Assembly (NCBI GenBank): GCA_963790545.1
Contig: CAWBPA010000017.1
Location: forward strand, 62,001-126,000
Length of the DNA: 64,000 bases
Direction of reading: 5' to 3'
From: DATBJG01 sp963790545
GTDB taxonomy: Bacteria; Acidobacteriota; Vicinamibacteria; Vicinamibacterales; JAMQPK01
Below are positions 46,461-54,702 of the stretch, piece after piece; position 1 is the first letter of the stretch; each line of letters starts with the position of its first letter. The position numbers and the translations under genes are program-made. Below the pieces are notes generated by a model. The model was not told the origin of the DNA and ran no database searches. It saw only the letters and a program-made list of their open reading frames with translations.

Positions 46461-48395
46461 ATGTCAAAGAAAGTATCCGTCGATCGTCGGAACTTCTTGA
46501 AACAGGCGGCGGTCACGGGCGCGGCGGCGGCGCTCGTTCCGGGCAGCGGAAGAGCTGACACCCTTCCGCAGGACCCGGCACCCACTCGCGCCACCGCCCC
46601 TGTCGCGCCACGGGAAGTCGATCCGCCGCGCCGCATCGAGGTCGAGACGATCGATCGTCCCGGCGGCGATTTCATGGTGGACGTGATCAAGTCGCTCGAC
46701 CTGGAGTACGTGGCCTCAAATCCCGGCTCGAGCTTTCGCGGCATTCATGAATCCATCATCAACTACGGAGGTAATAAGAGTCCGGAGTTCCTGACCTGCT
46801 GCCACGAAGAGTCGTCGGTCGCCATGGCGCACGGGTATTTCAAAGCCGAAGGCAAGCCCATGGCCGTGCTGTGCCACGGAACGGTTGGCATCCAGCACGC
46901 GGCCATGGCTATCTACAACGCCTATTGCGATCGCGTACCGGTCTACATCCTCGCCGGAAATTCGCTCGACGCGACGCTCCGACGCCCCGGCGTCGAGTGG
47001 GCGCACAGCGTGCAGGACGCGGCGGCCATGGTTCGCGACTACATCAAGTGGGACGATCAGCCGGTCTCGCTCCCCCACTTTGCCGAATCGGCGGTGCGTG
47101 CCTACAAGATCGCGATGACGCCGCCGATGATGCCGGTCTTGCTCGTCCTCGATCACCAGTTGCAGGAGGATCCCATCTCACCGGAAGTGACCCCGCGCAT
47201 GCGGATTCCGAAGCTCACGCTGACATCGCCGCCTCAAGGCGACTCGGGGGCGGTATCCGAGGCTGCGTCACTTCTCGTCAATGCCCAGAATCCGGTCATT
47301 GTGGCTGACCGCGCCGCGCGGACACCAGCCGGTCTCGCTCGCCTGGTGGAGCTTGCCGAAACGCTACAGGCCCCTGTGATCAATCAAGGCGGGCGAATGA
47401 ATTTCCCGTCACGGCATCCGCTCAATCACACTGACAGTGCCCGACGGCTCGTGACGGACGCAGATGTCATCCTCGGTCTCGAATTGACCGATTTTTGGGG
47501 CACCGTCAACACGGTGCGCGATGCCATCGTGCGGACGTCGAGATCCATCGTGCGGCCCGGGACCAAGCTGATCAGCATTACCGCTCTCGACCTCGCGACC
47601 AAGGGCAACTATCAGGACTTCCAGCGATATCCGGAGGTGGACATCGCTATCGCGGCCGATGCCGAAGCCACCTTGCCCGCGCTCGTCGAGGCCTGCAAAC
47701 GGCTTCTCACAGACGACCGTCGCCGCGCATTACAGGATCGCGGCAAGAAGCTCGGCGACGCGCACGCGGCTGCGGTCGAGCGCATGCGCACCGAGGCGAC
47801 GTATGCCTGGGACGCGTCGCCGATCAGCACCGCGCGCCTCATGATGGAAGTGTGGGCGCAGATCAAGAGCGAGGACTGGGCCCTCGTGGCCGAAAGCGGC
47901 ATCATGACTGACTGGACGGGACTCTGGAACTTCGACAAGCACTACCAGTCACTGGGTGGTTCAGGTGGGGCCGGTGTGGGCTACGGAGCCCCCGCGGCGG
48001 TGGGTGCCGCGCTCGCGAACAAGAAGCGCGGACGTCTCTCGGTCACGATTCAAGGTGACGGCGACTTCCTGTATGCGCCCGGCGTCTGGTGGACGGCCGC
48101 ACATCACCGGATTCCGTTGCTGGCGGTCATGCACAACAACCGCGCCTATCATCAGGAGGTCATGCATCTGCAGCGCATGGCCAGCCGTCACAACCGCGGC
48201 ATCACACGGGCGCACATCGGGACGACCATCGAGGATCCGAATGTGGACTTCGCAAAGATTGCACAAGGGATGGGCGTTCACGCGCAGGGCCCGATTACCA
48301 ACCCGCAAGACCTGGGGCCGGCCCTGAAACGGGCGCTCGAAGTGGTCAACCGCGGCGAGCCGTCGCTCATAGATGTCGTCACGCAACCCAGATAG
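46461..48395 (+). CDS. Tat-exported thiamine-diphosphate enzyme (acetolactate synthase/pyruvate oxidase superfamily)
   Basis: 644 aa, intact. Twin-arginine signal: VSVDRRNFLKQAAVTGAAAA (residues 5-24). The Pyr domain has NPGSSFRGIHESII and the catalytic Glu116 in CCHEESSVAMAHGYFKAEGK, with GTVGIQHAAMAIYNAY. The middle domain is PVIVADRAARTPAGLARLVE. The PP domain carries the ThDP motif IQGDGDFLYAPGVWW...MHNNRAYHQE near residues 531-560 and GGSGGAGVGYGAPAAVGAAL. Related enzymes decarboxylate 2-oxo acids in the cytosol, so export is unusual. The stop TAG opens a decamer repeat tract. The monohaem cytochrome gene follows 185 bp downstream and may be its electron acceptor. Confidence 0.88.
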   Translation: MSKKVSVDRRNFLKQAAVTGAAAALVPGSGRADTLPQDPAPTRATAPVAPREVDPPRRIEVETIDRPGGDFMVDVIKSLDLEYVASNPGSSFRGIHESIINYGGNKSPEFLTCCHEESSVAMAHGYFKAEGKPMAVLCHGTVGIQHAAMAIYNAYCDRVPVYILAGNSLDATLRRPGVEWAHSVQDAAAMVRDYIKWDDQPVSLPHFAESAVRAYKIAMTPPMMPVLLVLDHQLQEDPISPEVTPRMRIPKLTLTSPPQGDSGAVSEAASLLVNAQNPVIVADRAARTPAGLARLVELAETLQAPVINQGGRMNFPSRHPLNHTDSARRLVTDADVILGLELTDFWGTVNTVRDAIVRTSRSIVRPGTKLISITALDLATKGNYQDFQRYPEVDIAIAADAEATLPALVEACKRLLTDDRRRALQDRGKKLGDAHAAAVERMRTEATYAWDASPISTARLMMEVWAQIKSEDWALVAESGIMTDWTGLWNFDKHYQSLGGSGGAGVGYGAPAAVGAALANKKRGRLSVTIQGDGDFLYAPGVWWTAAHHRIPLLAVMHNNRAYHQEVMHLQRMASRHNRGITRAHIGTTIEDPNVDFAKIAQGMGVHAQGPITNPQDLGPALKRALEVVNRGEPSLIDVVTQPR

Positions 48396-48448
48396 GAGAG
48401 GTTAGGAATGGTTAGGAGGGGTTAGGAGAGGTTAAGAGGGGTTAGGGG
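48393..48448. repeat. decamer tandem repeat TAGGAGRGGT (5-6 copies)
   Basis: TAGGAGAGGT, TAGGAATGGT, TAGGAGGGGT, TAGGAGAGGT, TAAGAGGGGT, TAGGGG in exact 10-bp phase. The first TAG is the stop codon of the ThDP enzyme. Same word as at 3582-3601. Confidence 0.9.
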
Positions 48449-48493
48449 CTGACTAAGCGGATCGGCGCTGACAATCAAGATCCGGAGCGTAAG

Positions 48494-48540
48494 CGACCCT
48501 TCGACAGGCTCAGGGTCGTCCTGAGCGCAGTCGAAGGACG
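48494..48540. repeat. dyad element CCTTCGAC...GTCGAAGG (class D)
   Basis: Outer arms CCTTCGAC (48498-48505) and GTCGAAGG (48530-48537), inner arms CTCAGG (48509-48514) and CCTGAG (48520-48525). A stem-loop of this sequence type is dispersed in many bacterial genomes. A GTGGGGCCCCAC palindrome (class E) follows at 48557-48568. Confidence 0.8.
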
Positions 48541-48580
48541 ACGGCAACGCGTGGGGGTGGGGCCCCACGCGGATAAAAAA

Positions 48581-48956
48581 ATGAACCGCTACTACATCGT
48601 CATCCTCGTCTTAATTGCAGCCGTCGTGCAAGGTGGACGGGCGATTGCGCAGGCGCCGACGACGCTCGGCTGCAGCAACCCAGACTGGCAACACTGAGCA
48701 AGGCAAGAAGCTGTACGTCAGTTACGGGTGCTACCAGTGCCATGGTTACGAGGCGCAGGGTTCGATCGCGGGGCCCAGACTAGGTCCGCGCCCGCTACCT
48801 TTGGCGTCTTTTTCAAAGTACGTCCGCCAGCCCAGCGGTCAGATGCCTCCGTATACGATGAAAGTCGCATCGGACACCGACCTCGCCGACATCTATGCAT
48901 TCGTGCAGGCACGGCCCGCCCCGCCTCCGCTGCAGAGCATTCCTTTGTTGAAGTAG
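48581..48956 (+). CDS. exported monohaem cytochrome c, one frameshift near 48667
   Basis: ATG 48581 opens a leader (MNRYYIVILVLIAAVVQGGR, then AIAQAPTTL). One base near 48660-48690 must be restored to join NTEQGKKLYVSYGCYQCHGY (CYQCH haem site), GPRLGPRPLPLASFSKYVRQ, SGQMPPYTMKVASDTDLADI and YAFVQARPAPPPLQSIPLLK. The MPPY Met is the likely axial ligand. At ~125 aa this is a class I cytochrome. Its position after the exported ThDP enzyme suggests it carries that enzyme's electrons. The stop TAG is the TAG of a GTAGC hairpin. Its last 28 bases plus one are duplicated at 51614. Confidence 0.8.
48923..48951 (+). repeat. 29-bp direct repeat, left copy
   Basis: Identical over 29 bp to 51614-51642. 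Here it encodes the C-terminus of the cytochrome (PPPLQSIPLL); the right copy is non-coding, after the kinase gene. Confidence 0.95.
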
Positions 48957-49018
48957 CGTGGCGGGGCTGAAGCCCCGCCCTACGTGACTGTCACGTAGGC
49001 CGGACCTTTCAGGTCCGG
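48953..49018. repeat. two REP-like hairpins (A5a, A5b)
   Basis: GTAGC...GGCGGGGC-TGAA-GCCCCGCC-CTAC (48953-48983) and GTAG-GCCGGACC-TTTCA-GGTCCGG (48995-49018). The first contributes the cytochrome stop codon. Confidence 0.9.
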
Positions 49019-49042
49019 TGAGCTCGCGGCAGAAGCAACTAT

Positions 49043-49130
49043 GGCACCGCCACGCTGGACTGCTGATCGCGCCACGACTGCGCTCTGTTTGATGTAGGAT
49101 GCGACCGATCGACGGCGTCAAATCGCAAAT
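49043..49130 (-). pseudogene. 3'-end relic of a peptidase gene paralogous to 51799-52962
   Basis: Minus-strand reading gives SWRDQQSSVAVP followed by TAG. The intact peptidase ends SWRDLQSGLAVP followed by TAG. Similarity continues upstream at the DNA level through a FDAVDRSHP stretch (intact gene FDTAFERHTH) to about 49130. The relic lies left of the kinase gene, mirroring the intact peptidase end on the right. Confidence 0.65.
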
Positions 49131-49202
49131 TTCGGCTCGTCGGACAGCTCGTCGCCGCGTCGCCAGCTGCAATCGGCGACGTTGCTCGAATCCAGGCCAC
49201 CC

Positions 49203-51609
49203 ATGTCCAATGACTGGACGCGCGTGCAAGACGTTTTCGACGCCGCGCTGGCGCTCCCGGCGGACGTTCGCCGCTCGTACATCGCGAGAACGTGCGGCGA
49301 CGACGAGCCAGTGCGACAGCAGGTGGAACTCCTGCTCGACTCTCATGAGCGCGCGATTAGCTCCCGGGAACTGCCGGCAGCCTCCTCGCTGGGCGCCACC
49401 GGCATCACCAGGAATCTGGAGGGCAACCGAATCGGCCCGTACCTCCTCGGGGCACGCATTGGAGCGGGCGGGATGGGTGAGGTGTACAGAGCGCGCGACA
49501 CCCGGCTCGATCGCACGGTCGCGATCAAGGTCCTGCCCGCGCACGTGGCCGACGATCCGCTGAGTACGCGAACGCTTCGAACGCGAAGCGCGCGCTGTCG
49601 CGGCGCTGAATCATCCGCACATCTGCACGCTCTATGACATCGGTAGTCAGGACGGCGTCGACTTCCTCGTCATGGAGTATCTCGACGGCGCGCCGTTGCG
49701 CGGCCCGATGCCTCTCGAGAAGGCCCTGAGACTGGCGACGCAAATCGCAGCAGCGCTGGCCGTCGCACACCGACACGGCATTCTGCATCGCGATCTCAAG
49801 CCTGGCAACGTCATGCTGACGGCACTGGGCGCCAAACTGCTCGATTTCGGCCTGGCGAAGTCGATGCATGCCGGGTCCGATGCCACCCTTACGAGCGTCG
49901 GTACGATCGTGGGCACGATCGCGTACATGTCGCCCGAGCAGGCCGAGGGCGAACCGTTGGACGCGCGGTCCGATATCTTCAGTTTTGGTGCCGTCGTGTA
50001 CGAAATGCTGTCAGGCAATCGGGCATTCGGCGGGACGACGACGGGGCAAGTGCTGAGTGCCGTCTTGCGCGACGATCCGCCGTCACTCCGACCCTGGTCG
50101 CCACTCGCGGCCATCGTGCAAAAGTGCCTGGCGAAGCAGCCGGGCCAACGATTCCAGACAATTGAAGAGGTCCAGGCCGCTCTCGAACACGCCGCCACCA
50201 CGCCCGTCAAGGAGGCGCCGTCGATTGCGGTCCTGCCGTTCGCCAGCATGAGTCCCGATGCGGAGAATGAGTACTTCAGCGACGGCATCTCGGAAGAGAT
50301 TATCAACGCACTCGGGCACATCGAGGGTCTTCAGGTCGCCGCCCGAAGCTCGTCGTTTTCGTTCAAGGGCAAATCGATCGAGGTCGCTGAGATTGCCCGT
50401 CGGCTGGACGTGCGTCACGTGCTCGAAGGAAGTGTGCGCAAGGCCGGTTCCCGGGTGCGAGTTATGGCGCAATTGGTAGACGCGTCCAGCGGCTTTCAGC
50501 TCTGGTCGGAGCGTTACGACCGACAGATCGCCGACATCTTCGACGTGCAGGATGAAATCGCGCGTGCGATCGTGGAACGCTTGAAGGTGGCGTTTGACGC
50601 CAGTGCAACGCCGAGACTGGTCGAGGCTGCGACGAACAACATGGAGGCCTATCAGGAGTATCTCAAGGGTCGGGCCATGCTGTACCGGCGGGGTCCATGG
50701 ATTGCGCAAGCGCTGGAGAGCTTCGAGAAAGCGGTCGCTCTCGATCCCATGTACGCACAAGCCTGGGCGGGCGTGGCTGACGCGTACACGGCCTTATCTT
50801 ATTACGGCTACCGTCGTCCGGACGATGCGATGCCGGCCGCAGTTCAAGCAGCCACCCGCGCTACAGCGGCCGATCCCGAGTCGGCGGAAGCCCACAACGC
50901 GCTCGCTGTCGCCGCTCTGCTTTGGGAGCGCGATTTCGCGAAAGCGGAACGGGAGTTTCGCCAAGCCCTCGTGCTCAACCCGCGATATATACAATCGCGC
51001 TGCTGGTACGGTCTCTTTTTCCTGCAATGGGGAGTCGGCCGCTACCAGGACGGTCTCGCCGAAGCGTGGCTTGCCTTCGAGGCCGATCCCCTGTCCGCGT
51101 ACGCAACGACCGTCCTGTCGCTCGGGCTGGCGGCGGCGCAGCGGTTCGGCGAAGCCGTGCATCACGCACGCAACGCGGTGCATCACGATCCTCAATCGTT
51201 TCTCGCGCAGTGGGTACTCGGGCTCGTGTATCACTGGAACGCACAGCACGAAGACGCGATCGCCATTCTCGAACCGTTGTGGGCCAGCTCCGGCCACAAC
51301 TGGGTTGCGTTGGGGCTTGTCCCTGCGTGCGTCCGGGCGGGTCGAAAGGATCAGGCGCGAAACGTCTACCAGTCTCTGTTGGACCGCGAGGCGCGTGAGT
51401 ACGTCCAGCCTTTCGCGCTGGCGGTCACCGCAACGGCTCTCGGTGAGCACGACGCGGCTATTGGCTTCTGTGAGGCGGCTATCAAAGGGCGTGACATGCT
51501 GTTTGCGCTCATGCATCGGTGGTGGCCGGACTTCGAGCCGGTCCGAGCCGATCGCCGCTATCCCGACATCGTCGTCCGCTTCAACTCGCGCGGGCGCACG
51601 CCGCCATGA
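49203..51609 (+). CDS. Ser/Thr kinase with TolB-like and TPR domains, one frameshift near 49570
   Basis: ~800 aa. N-terminal helical lead MSNDWTRVQDVFDAALALPA; kinase NRIGPYLLGARIGAGGMGEV, TVAIKVLPAHVADD, [break near 49570] FLVMEYLDGAPLRG, GILHRDLKPGNVMLT, LLDFGLAKSM, AYMSPEQAEGEPLDARSDIF. It continues directly, with no clear membrane helix, into SIAVLPFASMSPDAENEYFS and LQVAARSSSFSFKGKSIEVA (TolB/adenylate-cyclase-associated domain), FQLWSERYDRQIADIFDVQD, then TPRs from about residue 500 (KAVALDPMYAQAWAGVADAY, AEREFRQALVLNPRYIQSRC). This layout resembles regulators in which TPRs sense partner proteins. The whole gene lies between two copies of a duplicated junction. Confidence 0.88.
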
Positions 51610-51613
51610 TCTA

Positions 51614-51642
51614 GCCTCCGCTGCAGAGCATTCCTTTGTTGA
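51614..51642 (+). repeat. 29-bp direct repeat, right copy
   Basis: Identical to 48923-48951 (the cytochrome C-terminal codons). Unlike the left copy it runs directly into TCACGTA without an intervening hairpin. Confidence 0.95.
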
Positions 51643-51651
51643 TCACGTAAC

Positions 51652-51802
51652 CACCGCGGACCCTGAAGGGTCCGCGCTACGGCGTCCGCGCACGGCGTCC
51701 GGGTACGGCGTCCGGTACGGTGTCCGGGTACGCGTCCGGTACGGCGTCCGGGTACGGCGTCCGGGTACGGCGTAGCGCGGGGGCTTTAGCCCCCGCGTCT
51801 AC
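51652..51802. repeat. hairpin, 12-13-bp minisatellite, hairpin composite (A6, A7)
   Basis: CGCGGACCC-TGAA-GGGTCCGCG-CTAC (51655-51680), then about eight tandem units of TACGGCGTCCGG(G) (51679-51771), then GTAGCGCGGGGGC-TTTA-GCCCCCGCG-T-CTAC (51772-51802). The final CTA is the complement of the peptidase stop codon. Confidence 0.9.
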
Positions 51803-52962
51803 GGCACCGCAAGCCCAGACTGCAGATCGCGCCACGACCGGTGCGTGTGGCGCTCGAAGGCGGTGTCAAATTCGGTCCCTTTTCCAAGGTCGCGGAGAAG
51901 GCTCGCAATCGCGGGTCCGCCCACGTCCTCAATCAAACGGTGAACGACGATTGCGCTCGTCGCATACGCCAGCCGCGCATCGTCGCCGCTCAGGCGCCTG
52001 AACGACGTTTGCAGTGAGTCGAGCGAGATGACGGCCCCCGCAGCGCGCACCCGGTCATTGGCCCAGGAAAGATCCTCACTTTCAAGTGCGGCCGCCACAC
52101 CTTCGTGCAGCCATGTCGGGACCCCGCGAGGTCCGAGACTGTGCACGAGCGCGTGGGCGAACTCGTGAGTGAGGATGCGCTCCAGCTCCTTCGGGTTTTC
52201 GAGTGCCCCTCGAACCGGGATGCGAATGGTCCCGTCGTAGGCGCCGGCCGCCCAGGATGGCGACCGGGTTATGTCGCGGAACTGCTCTTCCGTGTAGAGC
52301 ACCACGGGAATCCAGGTTGGCGGATATGCTGCCAGGATGTCGCCGATCCGCCAGTAGGCGCGCTCGAGCAACTCGACCGCTTTCGCAGCCAGGTCTGCCT
52401 CGGCTGGCCCTTCGAACGATACGGTGAAGTGGGTGTCGACCGTCTGCCGCATGCTCGCATGGAGGTCCCATTCGCGGCGCCATCGGTCAAGCGTCGTACG
52501 AGCTTGTTCGTCGTCGGGGGTCTCAATGACCAGCTGTTCATAGACTTGAATCGCCATCGCCAGATCGCCACGGCGGTACACCACGAGTCCCAGAAGCGAT
52601 CGAGCGGGCACAAGTTTGGCATCGAGTTGGAGCGCCCGTTCGAGCGACTGCTGCGCGTCGGCGTCGCGGCGCTGAAGGAAAGCGGCGGTGCCGGCTCCAA
52701 GATGAAGACGTGGATTCCTCGGTTCGCGCGAAACGGCTTCGTGGAACGCTTGTGCAGCCGCCTCTGGTTGCTCGGCGCGGATGGCGTCCCACCCAGCCTG
52801 CTCGAGGGTCGCAGTCTTTGGATCGCCTTGCGCCAGGACCAGGCTTGCGACGAACAAGACCAGAGATGCGTACAGAGCCGCAACGACCACGCGGGAGCTC
52901 AAGATGTGACGAATGGTTCCGTGTGAACGCAGCACTCTGTGTCCCCAAAACAAGTCTACCAC
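51799..52962 (-). CDS. TPR-containing exported zinc metallopeptidase (peptidase MA-like)
   Basis: 387 aa, intact. A hydrophobic leader/anchor (VVVAALYASLVLFVASLVLA) follows ~20 unlikely residues, so the true start may be the TTG or GTG near 52900. TPR-like helices (EQPEAAAQAFHEAVSREPRN, ARSLLGLVVYRRGDLAMAIQ) precede the catalytic part: RILTHEFAHALVHSLGPRGV (HExxH near residue 265) and TWLHEGVAAALESEDLSWAN (third ligand Glu). This is the peptidase MA/gluzincin-like arrangement with WLxEG. A periplasmic or cell-surface protease is expected. Its 3' end is duplicated as a relic at 49043-49130. Confidence 0.85.
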   Translation of the reverse strand: MVDLFWGHRVLRSHGTIRHILSSRVVVAALYASLVLFVASLVLAQGDPKTATLEQAGWDAIRAEQPEAAAQAFHEAVSREPRNPRLHLGAGTAAFLQRRDADAQQSLERALQLDAKLVPARSLLGLVVYRRGDLAMAIQVYEQLVIETPDDEQARTTLDRWRREWDLHASMRQTVDTHFTVSFEGPAEADLAAKAVELLERAYWRIGDILAAYPPTWIPVVLYTEEQFRDITRSPSWAAGAYDGTIRIPVRGALENPKELERILTHEFAHALVHSLGPRGVPTWLHEGVAAALESEDLSWANDRVRAAGAVISLDSLQTSFRRLSGDDARLAYATSAIVVHRLIEDVGGPAIASLLRDLGKGTEFDTAFERHTHRSWRDLQSGLAVP

Positions 52963-53014
52963 CCCGGTAGACGGAGGCTGGGGACAGCGCTGTGTCCGAT
53001 TTTGGATACCGGAG

Positions 53015-53050
53015 TGAGCAGCTGCAGCGTTTCGCCGCTACAGCTGCTCA
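53015..53050. terminator. stem-loop downstream of the MBL gene, possible terminator
   Basis: GAGCAGCTG (53016-53024) pairs with CAGCTGCTC (53041-53049), with a further partial stem inside. It starts 12 bp after the minus-strand MBL stop, but no T-run follows, so a terminator role is only plausible; it could be a further REP-like element. Confidence 0.4.
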
Positions 53051-53061
53051 TTCGCAGGTCG

Positions 53062-54591
53062 TCAATTCGTTGTGGGTTTACCGACGATCTTGCTGAACTC
53101 GTCCATCGTTCCGACACGCCCGTGGATGGGCACGTGCTGGGCGACATCGAGCTTGAGCCGCTGAATATTCTGGTTGAGCGTCACCATGCTCGCTGTCGGA
53201 GTGGCGGGCGGCGGGGCCCCTTGAGCGGGTGGTGAGTAGAGATCCCCATTGACCAGGATCTTCTCCTTGGGAAGATACGCAACCAACATCCCGGCGTTGT
53301 GAAGGAGACCCTGAATTGGGTAGATGTCCATGGTTCGCGTGCCGTCGCTCAACACGTATTTCTGGTTCACCGTTTCAAAAACAGCATCGCGTACGACGTC
53401 CGGATTCAGCGCAAACAAACGGTCGGGCTGCAGCGTCCGAGACGCCGGGGAGAACAGTACCTTCTCGTAGAACTCTCGGTTCCCCTGGTGTGTGACGATG
53501 GTTGCACCTTCGGCGACGTAGGTGCGCGTGCCACCTGAGTGGTCGAAGTGGTGATGAGTATTGACCAGGTACCGGATCGGCTTGTTCGGTATGAGTTTGC
53601 GCACCTCTGCAATGACCGCGAGGGACCGCTCCTCGTTCAGCGGGGCTTCAACAACCGCAGCGAAATCTCGAAAATCAACCGCCACACTGTTGTGAGAACC
53701 TCCGGCCAGCAGCCACACTCCATCGGCAAGCTTTTGCGATTCCACCCGGACGGGCGGAACAGGTGCCTTGGCGATATCGGGCACCGTGAGGGGCGCAAAC
53801 GGCGCGTTGGGCTGCACCGCGCTCACCCGGATTTCAAGCGCATTGTGCCCCTGATTCAACCGGTCGTCCCCCTGGTGATGATGAATGACCGTCGGGAATT
53901 TCACCCCGCCGAAGTCCTTGTAGTCCGAATATCGAGTCTCGTACAACATGTCACCAAAAAATGGGTTGGCGACTCGCGTTTGCACGAACTCGACCAGGTT
54001 CTGCTCGTTGATCGTGCCCACAACTCTGTACTTTCCAAGCACGGTCAAGGAGACGTCGGTCACCTTCCTTCCACGCGGCGTCCATGTCACCACGGTCGGG
54101 TTGGCGCCCGGCGCAAGCGCGGCCTTGAGGAAACCGTGAGGGGTCAGCCACAGATCGAGCTGCCGCAGTTCTGCGACGGCGACTCCATCGAGATATCCTC
54201 TGACGATCGCCACCGGTTTGTCCGCCTGGATGTTCCACGCGTGGTCACCACTGAGGACGAAGTCTTGTCGCTGTTCTCCCTGAATCGGCGTTCCACCGCC
54301 GCCCCGGGGTGGATAGGTCCCCTGCCTGCGGGTGATTTGTTCACGCGAGGATTTCGCGTCGTAATCGATGAGCTTCGTATAGCTCGAGATCTCGAACCGC
54401 GGCCAATCCTCGGTCGGGCTGAAACTCTGACCCACGGCGGCATTCCAGCCGGTCCCGGTGATTTGCAGAGTCTTGAGACTGTCGGCGCCAATGTTCTTGG
54501 CGGCGGTCTGCAAGACGGTTCGGGCATCCTGGGCAGCCGTTGCGGCCGTCAGTGCCAGCACGGCAACGACGACGAGTAGTCTGGGTGCCAT
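53062..54591 (-). CDS. secreted metallo-beta-lactamase-fold protein with long N-terminal domain
   Basis: 509 aa, intact. ATG 54591 has AAGGAGGAAC ahead and starts the leader MAPRLLVVVAVLALTAATAA. Residues ~25-250 form an outer-membrane-lipoprotein-like beta domain (LKTLQITGTGWNAAVGQSFS, DMLYETRYSDYKDFGGVKFP). The MBL domain follows: LADGVWLLAGGSHNSVAVDF, YLVNTHHHFDHSGGTRTYVA (metal site), IVTHQGNREFYEKV, VNGDLYSP, IHGRVGTMDEF. SDS/MBL-type hydrolases of this layout are common in Acidobacteria; the substrate is unknown. Two facing REP-like hairpins lie just upstream. Confidence 0.87.
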   Translation of the reverse strand: MAPRLLVVVAVLALTAATAAQDARTVLQTAAKNIGADSLKTLQITGTGWNAAVGQSFSPTEDWPRFEISSYTKLIDYDAKSSREQITRRQGTYPPRGGGGTPIQGEQRQDFVLSGDHAWNIQADKPVAIVRGYLDGVAVAELRQLDLWLTPHGFLKAALAPGANPTVVTWTPRGRKVTDVSLTVLGKYRVVGTINEQNLVEFVQTRVANPFFGDMLYETRYSDYKDFGGVKFPTVIHHHQGDDRLNQGHNALEIRVSAVQPNAPFAPLTVPDIAKAPVPPVRVESQKLADGVWLLAGGSHNSVAVDFRDFAAVVEAPLNEERSLAVIAEVRKLIPNKPIRYLVNTHHHFDHSGGTRTYVAEGATIVTHQGNREFYEKVLFSPASRTLQPDRLFALNPDVVRDAVFETVNQKYVLSDGTRTMDIYPIQGLLHNAGMLVAYLPKEKILVNGDLYSPPAQGAPPPATPTASMVTLNQNIQRLKLDVAQHVPIHGRVGTMDEFSKIVGKPTTN

Positions 54592-54610
54592 TGTTCCTCC
54601 TTCTTGAGTC

Positions 54611-54695
54611 GGCGGGTCCAAAGACCCGCCTCTACATATTGAACTGATTCGACCAACCAAGATTGCACCTGTAGCGGCGGGTCTTTAGACCCGCC
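54611..54695. repeat. pair of REP-like hairpins facing each other (A8a, A8b)
   Basis: GGCGGGTC-CAAA-GACCCGCC-T-CTAC (54611-54635) and GTAG-C-GGCGGGTC-TTTA-GACCCGCC (54671-54695), separated by 35 bp. The stems are the same but inverted. They sit between two minus-strand genes. Confidence 0.92.
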
Positions 54696-54702
54696 GTCAA
54701 GT

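Noticed and set aside
48813..49544. 243-aa minus-strand open frame
   Set aside because: Runs across hairpins and the 5' end of the kinase gene; only the short peptidase-end relic within it, in a different frame, shows homology.
48923..51642. 29-bp direct repeats as attachment sites of an integrated element
   Set aside because: No integrase or recombinase lies between them, and similarity extends beyond the repeat into hairpins and a peptidase 3' end, which fits segment duplication rather than att sites.
48393..51802. Possible CRISPR array because of regular short repeats
   Set aside because: Repeats here are 10- or 12-13-bp tandem words without unique spacers, and no cas genes are present.
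53539..54579. 346-aa plus-strand open frame
   Set aside because: Antisense shadow of the secreted MBL protein; no motifs.
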